Source of the DNA: an uncultured Eubacteriales bacterium
Lineage (GTDB): Bacteria; Bacillota; Clostridia; Oscillospirales; Oscillospiraceae
Direction: 5' to 3'
Assembly (NCBI GenBank): GCA_958402445.1
Contig: CATXTO010000042.1
Location: forward strand, 1-15,927
Length of the DNA stretch: 15,927 nucleotides
Shown piece by piece: positions 6,454 to 14,800 of this stretch. Below the pieces are notes generated by a model. It saw nothing but the letters and a program-made list of their open reading frames with translations, did not search any database and had not been told where the DNA came from. A program made the translations under genes and the position numbers. Position 1 is the first letter of the stretch, and each line of letters starts with the position of its first letter.

Positions 6454-7020
6454 TTAAATCAAAACACTACATATTTCGATGACGTGAAAGCTAGAATCGT
6501 AAGCAATATAGTATTCCGTGCCGTCTTCCAAGTAGTGATAGGATACCCATGGCCGATTACTGTAGCGAAACCAATAGTCTCACGCTGGATCCAACTCCTC
6601 CACTTCATCTACCGACATACCAATCTTTACTTGTTCTAGTGCTTCCGTCTTCGATTCCATTTTAGTTGTAACGAAAAAGTTGTGTATTCCTTTTTTACTA
6701 AAATACACAAGTGTCCACCCCTGATCTGTTTGATAAGTTGCCCATGTTAGGTCTTCCCATACAGGTACTGTAGTATAGCGAAAACACTCAATAGGAAACC
6801 TTTGATTTAATTCCTCTACTGTTGGATGGGTATCCAAAAAGTCATGAAGGTCAGCCTCTGATACCTTTTTTTGCACCAAATCAAAGCAATTGATATCGTC
6901 CGGCGACACGGTCACTTCTTGCGTCGTTTCTTCATCCGCTGCACCTTGCTCACGGCATGCTGCGCAGGACAGCAGGACAGCCAGGACAAGTATCAAAGTT
7001 AGCCATCTGTTCTGCCTCAT
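6454..7020 (-). pseudogene. Putative immunity lipoprotein 2, interrupted by one stop codon
   Basis: The ATG at 7020 has AGGA six bases upstream. The product opens with a lipoprotein signal ending LLSCAAC (Cys22). The frame matches immunity protein 1 throughout, including IGMSVDEVEELDP, then meets TGA at 6580-6582 where the relative at 8198-8764 has GGA for the Gly of PAGDYW. Reading through, the frame continues without gaps (DYWFRYSNRPWVSYHY, then EYYIAYDSSF) to TAA at 6454. That gives exactly 189 codons, the same length as the two intact relatives. A single G-to-T change is the simplest cause. The product would be a 146-residue truncation lacking the C-terminal beta part. Decay fits a cassette that no longer needs its own protection, or one covered by immunity protein 1. 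Confidence 0.85.
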
Positions 7021-7065
7021 ACAATTTCCTTTCTCCCGAAGCCCGGGTCTAGCTCCCTGGAATCT

Positions 7066-7944
7066 CTACCAGGATATCGCAAAATACACGATTGGGCTGT
7101 CATAATAACCTGTTATCCCGAAGTTTGACCATGGCGCGTTCTCCGGCGTGGTCCCCTCCACATATAGGTAAGTGGCGCTGCTAGGTCCGCTTTTCTCCGC
7201 CCAGCGACCGGTGGACGTCTGTACCATAAAATGATAGTCCCAACTTCTGTCCTGCCAGTCTCTTGGATCAGACATCGTCTTTACACGTAACGCTATACGG
7301 TATTCACTAGAGCTTATAGGGGAATTAAAGCTTTTTATGATTCTTGCGCTTCGCCCAAGCTCTTTCATATCTGACAGCACCGCTTTCGTCACCGACTCCA
7401 GCGTATACTCCCCATACGGTACTGAGAAGTCCCCTGGGCTATAAGATTTATCATAATATCCGATTGCATATGCGTAACAATTAGGCGAGATATCATAATT
7501 GCCATCCGATTTAATTGATACATAATCTGGAGCTGATCCATAATCGCTTTGATCTGGGATATAATTACCGCCACCATATCCTCCATCTAAAACCATGGTT
7601 GCATAAGTTGGATAACTACCAACTGAATCAGTGGTCGTGGTTGGATTGTTGTTGCAGTAGACATACATATTATAGCCCAGGAAGCCCTGCCCTGTGGAAG
7701 CGAAGCTATCCGCATTAATGAACCGGCAGAGGACGGGGTCGTAATAGCGGGATTGCAGGTAATAGAAGCCGGTTTCCTGGTCGTAATAGTAGCCCCGGTA
7801 GCGCAGAGGGTTCCGGTTGGCGATGTGGCTCGGGTCTCCCGACACGTCCTTGCCCTTGCCGTCCGTGATGGAGATGGGCTGGCCCCACGCGTCGTACACG
7901 TACCGCGCCACCAGGTCCCCCGTGCTGTTCAAAAGACCAATCAC
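7066..7944 (-). CDS. Orphan RHS core with NCYAYA-type toxin tail (cassette 2)
   Basis: A 5'-truncated displaced copy of the RHS 3' end, 292 residues from the GTG at 7944. The frame stays open further upstream through the palindrome but has no convincing start there. Residues 1-100 are the RHS core (YDAWGQPISITDGKG, RYYDPVLCRFINADS), ending in DSVG in place of DPxG. A linker LDGGYGGG follows. The tail has NCYAYA (C156) and WDYHFM (H238) and ends DSPIVYFAISW, close to the tail of the main protein. Loss of signal peptide and repeats means it cannot be exported as it stands, so it is best read as a stored cassette. Its partner gene, 45 bases downstream, is broken by a stop. Core DNA matches cassette 5 more closely than the main gene (GGCTGG, coding Gln, instead of GGCCGG, coding Arg). 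Confidence 0.85.
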   Translation of the reverse strand: MIGLLNSTGDLVARYVYDAWGQPISITDGKGKDVSGDPSHIANRNPLRYRGYYYDQETGFYYLQSRYYDPVLCRFINADSFASTGQGFLGYNMYVYCNNNPTTTTDSVGSYPTYATMVLDGGYGGGNYIPDQSDYGSAPDYVSIKSDGNYDISPNCYAYAIGYYDKSYSPGDFSVPYGEYTLESVTKAVLSDMKELGRSARIIKSFNSPISSSEYRIALRVKTMSDPRDWQDRSWDYHFMVQTSTGRWAEKSGPSSATYLYVEGTTPENAPWSNFGITGYYDSPIVYFAISW

Positions 7945-7977
7945 GTCCCCCTGGCGTTGCGGGAATCTAAGTGGGAC

Positions 7978-8030
7978 TGTAGGGAACGACCTGCGGTCGT
8001 TCCACGGGCGAGCACAGCTCGCCCCTACAG
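7978..8030. repeat. Double-hairpin palindromic element, copy D
   Basis: The element is bounded by TGTAGGG and CCCTACAG. Inside are two adjacent hairpins: GGAACGACC-TGC-GGTCGTTCC and GGGCGAGC-ACA-GCTCGCCC. One base differs between the hairpins from the other copies (CCACGGG instead of CCGCGGG). It lies about 25 bases from where homology to the main RHS core ends. It resembles repeated extragenic palindromes of clostridial genomes; no transposase is present here. Confidence 0.85.
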
Positions 8031-8079
8031 GGGTATTTCGTCTCTGCCCGGCACCTTGAGCATGCCATTATCTAAGCAC

Positions 8080-8108
8080 AGTATACTGATTTTGTAGTAA
8101 CTTGTCAA
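8080..8108 (-). promoter_or_regulatory. Spacer promoter pointing into cassette 2
   Basis: The minus strand shows TTGACA (8103-8108), a 17-base spacer, and TATACT (8080-8085). It starts only about 15 bases beyond the terminator T-run and points toward the orphan core at 7944. A candidate ATG at 8068 opens a short frame that runs through the palindrome and hits TAG before joining the core, so translation of the RHS part from this ATG is not expected. Confidence 0.7.
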
Positions 8109-8122
8109 ATTTTCTGTCGTAG

Positions 8123-8156
8123 AAAAAGAGAGCCGCCGGCCCACAGGCCGGCGGCT
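8123..8156 (-). terminator. Rho-independent terminator after immunity gene 1
   Basis: An 11-base GC stem, AGCCGCCGGCC with its mirror and a four-base loop (8131-8156), is followed on the minus strand by CTCTTTTTCT. It lies 42 bases after the lipoprotein stop and forms one end of the recurring spacer module. The same hairpin recurs at 383-416, 2101-2135 and 6389-6422. Confidence 0.85.
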
Positions 8157-8197
8157 CCGCTTTCCTCATTAGAAAACTTATACTTCCGTGATTATAA

Positions 8198-8764
8198 TCA
8201 GATCAGCACCTTGCATATCTCTATAACGTTAAAGTAACCGTCATAAGCAATATAATATTCCGTGCCGTCTTCCATATAGTGATAGGATACCCACGGCTGA
8301 TTACTGTACCGAAACCAATAGTCTCCCGCTGGGTCTAACTCCTCCACTTCGTCCACCGACATACCAATTTTTACTTGCCCTAATGCCTCCATCGACGATT
8401 TCATTTGAAAAGAATTGTGACTACTATACTTCATTTTATCACTGAAATAAACTATTATCCAACCTTGGTCAGTACAATAAGTTGCCCAAATTTGTTCTCC
8501 CCAAACGGGAACTACAGTACGACGAAAGCATTCAACTGGATATTTTTGATTTAATTCATATACACTGGGCCATGTGTCCAAAAAAGCAACCAGTTCAGTT
8601 TCGGTGACAACACTCTGTACCAAGTCGATGCAATTGATATCTTCCGGCGACACGGTCACTTCTGGCGTTGTTTCATCACCCGTATCGCCTTGCCCACGGC
8701 ATCCCACGCAAAACAGCAGTAAAGCTAGGACAAGTATAATAGGTAACCATTTATTTTGCCTCAT
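8198..8764 (-). CDS. Lipoprotein, putative immunity protein 1
   Basis: A 188-residue protein. I chose the ATG at 8764 because AGGA sits six bases upstream and because this start gives a clean lipoprotein signal; the longer frame from 8833 overlaps the RHS stop. The signal is MRQNKW, then a hydrophobic run, then lipobox FCVGC with the lipidated Cys at 22. The mature part begins with acidic EVTVSPEDIN. Its C-terminal half holds VKIGMSVDEVEELDPAGDYW and SYHYMEDGTEYYIAYDGY, a pattern reminiscent of BamE/BLIP-like small alpha-beta folds. Position directly after the toxin tail, and relatives after the two other tails of the same family, argue for immunity. A lipid-anchored immunity protein would act outside the membrane, so the toxin probably does too. 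Family-level similarity is a judgement by eye. Confidence 0.8.
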   Translation of the reverse strand: MRQNKWLPIILVLALLLFCVGCRGQGDTGDETTPEVTVSPEDINCIDLVQSVVTETELVAFLDTWPSVYELNQKYPVECFRRTVVPVWGEQIWATYCTDQGWIIVYFSDKMKYSSHNSFQMKSSMEALGQVKIGMSVDEVEELDPAGDYWFRYSNQPWVSYHYMEDGTEYYIAYDGYFNVIEICKVLI

Positions 8765-8816
8765 ACAATTTCCTTTCTCCCGTCTCCCGAAGACCGGGTC
8801 TAGCTGCCCGCAATTT

Positions 8817-11800
8817 CTACCATGAAATTGCAAAATACACGATTGGACTGTCGTAATAACCTGTCATCCCGAAGTTTGACCACGGGGCGTTCTCCGGCGT
8901 AGTCCCCTCCACATATAGGTAAGTGGCGCTGCTAGGTCCGCTTTTCTCCGCCCAGCGACCGGTGGACGTCTGTACCATAAAATGATAGTCCCAACTTTTA
9001 TCTAACCATTCTTTTGGGTTTGGCACCACTTTAACACGTAACGCAATGCGGTATTCGCTGGAACTAATGGGAGCGTTATAACCGCTGATAATCCTTGCGC
9101 TGCGCCCCAATTCCTTCATATCCGCTAAAACTGCCACTGTCACCGCTTCCAGAGTGTATTCCGCATATGGCTCTGAAAAATCGCCGGGACTGTAAGAACA
9201 GTGGTCATTATAATAACCAATGGCATACGCATAGCAATTGGGCGCATTGAAATGCTGCCCTCCAGAACCAATTGATACATAATCCGGGGCGGCCCCATAT
9301 TCACTCTGATCCGGGATATAGACACTGCCTGACCCCGAATCCGTCATCATTGTCGAGGTGGTTGGGACGCCGCCGGAATGATCCCGCATACTGACAGGGC
9401 TATTATTACAATAGGCAAACATATTGTAACCCAGAAAACCCTGTCCTGTACTTGCAAAGCTATCTGCATTAATGAACCGGCAGAGGACGGGGTCGTAATA
9501 GCGGGATTGCAGGTAATAGAAGCCGGTTTCCTGGTCGTAATAGTAGCCCCGGTAGCGCAGAGGGTTCCGGTTGGCGATGTGGCTCGGGTCTCCCGACACG
9601 TCCTTGCCCTTGCCGTCCGTGATGGAGATGGGCCGGCCCCACGCGTCGTACACGTACCGCGCCACCAGGTCCCCCGTGCTGTTCAGAAGACCAATCACGT
9701 CCCCTTGCAGGTTGCACAGGTATTGATAGCTCCAGGTGGACCCTGCGCCATTGGTATACCGGAGATGGTACGGCGCCCCACTCTCGTCGTAGCTGAAGTC
9801 CAGCGTCTCCACCGCCGCCCCGCTGGCCATCGTCTCCTGCAACAGCTTCCCACTGGCGTAGGTGTAGTTGTGAATCACCGTGCTCCCCTGCGAAACCGAA
9901 CGGGTACTGGGACCTCCTGGGTTTACAATCGACGGTAGCGTGGGAACTGGGATGGGGCCCGGGATTTCCGCGTCTGGCGGCCCCCAAATATTGATTGTTC
10001 CTTCCGTCGCCGTGATGCTTTCCTTCGGGACTTCCTGGGGAAAGGTCGGCGGCAGCCACGTGGGATCCGTTGGTTTCAGCGTCGGATGCGTCGGTTTCGT
10101 GGGTTCTACCGGCTTCGTCGGCTCCGGCGGCTCCACCGGGTCTGTGGGGTCCGTGGGCTCCGTGGGTTTTGGCGCCCCCTCCTCCGTTCGCACGATCTTC
10201 TGGTTCCGCGCACCGCTGGCCCCGTAGGCAAACGACAGCTCTACTCCCTCCGAAGCCGCCGCGGCCAGCTCCCGCCCGTTCTCCCAGGAGAGGTTCCAGC
10301 TCTGCCCATTGTAGTACTTCAAGGGGTTCCCGACTCCGTCATAGCTAAAGCTCCCCTGCTCCGTACTCCCATCCATCCGCTGGATCTTCACCGATTGCAA
10401 TCGGTCCACCCATCCCGTGGTGCCATAGTTCAGGGTATAGGTCTCCTTCGCCAGGCCACCGCCCTGGCTCACCTTTTTCCGCAGGTTCCCGTACCCGTCG
10501 TAGCTGTAGTGGGTCGTCCCGTCTGTATTCTCTTCCCCCACCAATTGCCCCTGCTCGTCGTATTCATACGACGCGCTCTGCCTCGACATCACGTCGCTCC
10601 CCTTCACCGTCGCGATGTTCCCCATAGCGTCGTAGGTATAGCTCAGGCTATACGCCGGGGTAAAGGGACTGCCGTTTTGGTTCTGCTTCACCTCCAGCTT
10701 CTCTACCTGGCTCGTGGTCTTATTGCCCGCCAGGTCCCGGTACACGTAGCTCTGCACATAATATTCCCCGGTCTTGCTCTTCAGCCGGTTCACGCTGTCG
10801 TAGCCGTACGTCAGATCCGGCCCGATACCAGGCTCCAGCCGGATCAGGCGGCCATTCTTGTCATAGCTGTACGAGCTCACGTAGGTCGCGCCCGGCAGCT
10901 GCCAGCTCTCGGACCGCAATCGGCTGCTGCCGTCATACTGCTGGAAGGTTCGCAGCACCAGGCTCCCGTCCCGGTACTGGGAGCTGCGGATCAGCCGGCC
11001 CAGCCCGTCGTACTCATAGCGCGTATCGGTCTGAATGCCGTACTTTTCCGACAGAATCCGTTCTACCTGGCCGTTGCCGTCGTAGGCGTACCGAATCCGG
11101 TCTCCGCTGCTCCACGTCTCCCCGGCCATCCGGTCCAGCAGGTCGTAGGTATAGGTTACGCTGGCCCGGTTGCCGTAGGTCATGGTGTCCACCTTCCCGG
11201 TGTTTTCCACATACTGATACCGAGCCAGAGGACTGCCGCCCACGGATACGGCGGTATTGCGGCCCAGGGCGTCGTAATCCAGATCGTACTGCATGGAGTA
11301 TTTGGCGCCGTTCCAGTACCCGCCCCGGGTCAGCCCCGTCAGATTGCCGTTCTCATAGGCGTAATCCAGGGAGACCTGCCCGGACAGATAGCTCATACGG
11401 ATGCGGTCGTTATCCTGGTTATACCTGTGCTCTATCACCGTGCCTGCAGGGTCCGTGATTCGATCCACCTGCCGGGTGGAGGTATAGCCGTAGCGGGTGA
11501 CCCCGCCTGCGCTGTCCGTCACCTGACTGGTCAGGCCGGCGGCATTGTATCCCGCGCTGGTTTGGAGCTTGCGTCCGGAGCCGTTGGCTGCGGTGAGGGT
11601 GACGGAAGCGGTCTGGCCCTGGCCCGTATAGACCATGGACTGCTTCACCAGGTTGTTTTGAATGGTTTCCGCCTGATGAGCGCTGTTGTAGGAGATGTTG
11701 TAGGTCCCAAAGGAGCTGGACTCCAGCTTGATGAGGTCTGCGCCGTCATAAGTATAGGAGACCCCGTCGGAATCCGTTTGGTTGACGGCCTGCAGCTTTC

Positions 11801-14800
11801 CGTCTTTGTCATAAGTATACGTTTGGGCGGGCTCCTTTGTCAAGGCAATGCTGTCAAAGCATACCTGATTTACATTGTGGTAATAGCAGCAGAAGATGAC
11901 GATTGTGCTGACGGTCTTCCCCGATTTCCGGGGCACCACGGCCATAGACGCGTACTGCCAATCCCGAATGGACTCGTTGAATGGCAGGCAATGGTCCTCC
12001 CGGGTGCCGTCTGTATAATTGACGGTGGCTACCAGGCCAAAATACCGCACGTCTCCCCAGAACTTGTCTGTAGAGAGGCCGGGAGCAGAATCTGCTCTTG
12101 CCCAGCCGGAGAGCAGGAAGGTGGCGTCGGAGCTGCAGTTGACGGGAATGGTTTGCCTGGCTGCCGCATATTCCTGGTTGCTGGCTCCCTGTATGGTAAC
12201 GGATACGTTGCCATTCTGTTTGCTCCAGGTGGAGCGTCTGGCGTTGCTCCGAATTACCCAGCTGCCGTCGTTGAGTTCAAAGCTGCCGTCGGCCACCAGA
12301 TTGTAGGAGGACGCGGTATCGCCCGTCTCCAGCTGCGCGTCGTCGAAAACCACGGTGCCCGCGGCGTTGTACAGGCCCATGGCAACGTAATAGGTCCCGG
12401 TGGAGGCGGGGGTAAAGGTTACCATCAGGCGCTCCCAGCCGCCGCCGACGCCGGTGGCCGTTACCTCCGTCAGGACGCGGCTCCTCGCCATAGTGGCGCC
12501 CGCAGAGTCCAGAAGGCGGGCCATGACGCCGCCGCCCGCCGTCCGATTGGAAAGGGCCGTGGTTTTGGCGTAAATAGAGAAGGTGTAGGAGGTTCCTGCC
12601 TGGAGCGTCACCTTTTGTCGGGTCTCCGCCCGTCCGCCGGAGGCGTCCGCCGCGTTGATGTAATACCGCAGAGCCCAGTTTCCCGTGCGGCCGATGCCGC
12701 TGCGGCGGCGGACTTTACCGCCGCTGTTGTGATAGACCCAACTGGTGGCAAAATTGCCCGCGTCCGTATCCGCCCCGTTGGCGCCGGTCTCCATGCTCCC
12801 GTTTTGCAGCAGGTTGACGCCCAATTGGCCGCCGGCAATGGATTTGAGCAGGCGGTTGGGAACGCTGCTGGCGGATTTGTTCGAGTAAGCCGCCGCCGTG
12901 ACACCCAAGAGCTGGCCGTCGGCATTTTTGGTGTCGGCGTTGACGGTCCGGCCAGCGCTGTCGAACACAAGTGTGGTTGTCAGGTTATCGGCTGACGTGG
13001 ACAAATTGAGGTCGTCGCCCGCGTCCACATACACCGTTCTCCGTCCATCAATACCCTTGCGGGACACGCGTCCCAGGAACGAAGAAGGTTGGTTATAGGT
13101 CCCGCTGGCGTAATAAGCCTCCATTTGGGAAACCACATATCCTGTGGGTACAGACTGATACGTATAACGGATGCCGGTCTGCGTCTCACTGTCGTAGGCA
13201 TGCAAAATTCGCCCGTGGGTCCCGGAGTAGCCATATTGGCTGAAGGTGCCGTCCGGGCGGGTCACTTTGGTCAGCTGCGCCGAGCTGGAGCTATAATTCG
13301 CATAGGAATAAGTAGTGACGCGTCCGGCAAAGTCGGTGATGGAGGACAAAAAGCCGTTGCTGTAGGCCAAGGTGGCCAGCTTCGTGGCCGTGCTGCTACC
13401 CGCCGGCACCAGCACCACGGACGTAGCCTGGTTGTTATTTTGATTGCCCGGCTTCCAGGCGGAGCCGGAGGCGCTGTAGGTCTGCCCGTTATAGACGATA
13501 TGAATTTTATTCCCATTCGCATCACAGATGGAGGTCAAAAAGCCGTTGACAAAGATTTTTTGATTGTCTTTTTCATCTGTCAGCGTATAGGTGCTTCCCG
13601 AAACTGAGATTTTGAGATTGAGTCCGTCCTCGTCCCGGTAGATATTCCCGTCCTTGTAAAAATAATGCTCCGTTCCATCCTCGTCGGTGTACACCAGATA
13701 GGGTGTATTGTTAACATTGGTGCTGACCACCGTCTCCTGGATGGAGAGCTTCCAGCCGTTGCCGCTTTTCATCTGGTTAAAGGTCTTGGTGTGCAGGTCG
13801 GCGGTGCCGGAAAACTGCCGGTCCCAGAAGGCCGAGTTGTACACGTGCGCCAGGGAGAAGGACATGACGGTACTGGCGTAAGACAGGTCCGTCCGGGCCA
13901 GGGTGAGCTGGCCGGTGTAATCGGACACATAGCCGGCGCCGGCCCTGCCGATCTCCTGGGTTTGATAGGTATAGTAGCTCTCCAGCCCCCGGGTGTCCCG
14001 ATAGGCGATCTGCATGATAGGGCGATCTCTCCGGTTCCGCAGGGTGACTTTCATGCAGTTCCCGCCAGACAGGCTTTCCTGATCCTCCGCAAACATCGTG
14101 AAGGCGGTTACGTCTTGATTGCCAGACTCGTAATGCTGTTTCACCAGGTCTGTGATATTCCAAGTGGCAAACGTATTTGCAGAGGATTCCGTAAATTTTA
14201 CGTAATCAAGAATTGCCGCATCTCTATAATGATCGTAGCACTGCCAGAAGTTCTGGCCCCATTCGGTATAATCGTCAATCTTATAGGCGTTTACATACAG
14301 CTCCCTCCGGCCATCCGCACTCACTTCCGGGACAAAATAGCTGAGTGTCGCGCCGCAAATCACACTGTTGGCCGGCAGATTGGGCAAATTGCGGAACTGG
14401 ACAAAGGTCTGATAGCCGCCCTCCCCGCTACCGTCATAGCCTAAATACTGATCTCCATATTCCCAACGGGTTATGTCCGCTTCCTGATCGCATACATAGC
14501 CGGTACGTATATGATCCGACGACAGATCGCGAATCAAAGTAGGGTCGATCTGAATCGGCAGAACCCGCTCCGGGGCGTTGATCCAATCCTGGTCCGCCGT
14601 AATGACCAGCTCATACAAATCATCGCCCATCGGATTCAGGCTAAAATACACATCCTGGGAATAGGCGCCTGCGGCATCCGTCATATAGAGGGCGGGCATT
14701 TCAAAAACAGGCTCGCCACTCTCCTTGTCGTAAAAAATCAGGCCGTTATTATAATTGTCCGCCCACATTTCCGCGATTTCCACGGAAAACGTATATTCAT

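Larger units (their letters stand above)
7978..8156 (-). repeat. Inter-cassette spacer module, copy D
   Basis: This 179-base unit joins the terminator, the promoter, a stretch of about 50 bases and the palindrome. It is almost identical to 238-416 and 1956-2135, and partly to 6243-6422. It separates immunity gene 1 from orphan cassette 2, so cassette 2 is flanked by direct repeats (this copy and copy C). Confidence 0.85.

Noticed and set aside
6580..6582. TGA in immunity gene 2 as a selenocysteine codon
   Set aside because: The aligned residue is Gly in both relatives, not Cys, and no downstream stem-loop of the right kind is evident. A nonsense mutation is simpler.
238..8156. Regularly recurring repeats as a CRISPR array
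   Set aside because: The repeats are about 180 bases long and spaced by kilobases of coding DNA. There are no short uniform spacers and no cas genes.
8765..8833. Longer start (8833) for immunity lipoprotein 1
   Set aside because: It would overlap the RHS stop and place a hydrophilic stretch before the lipoprotein signal. The ATG at 8764 has a ribosome site, and the relatives start at the equivalent place.
10086..12995. A 969-codon open frame on the plus strand
   Set aside because: It is antisense to the RHS gene. It mirrors GC-rich codons of the YD repeats, has low-complexity His/Arg/Val-rich text with no domain, and its shorter twin at 5387-6247 lies opposite the repeated tract.
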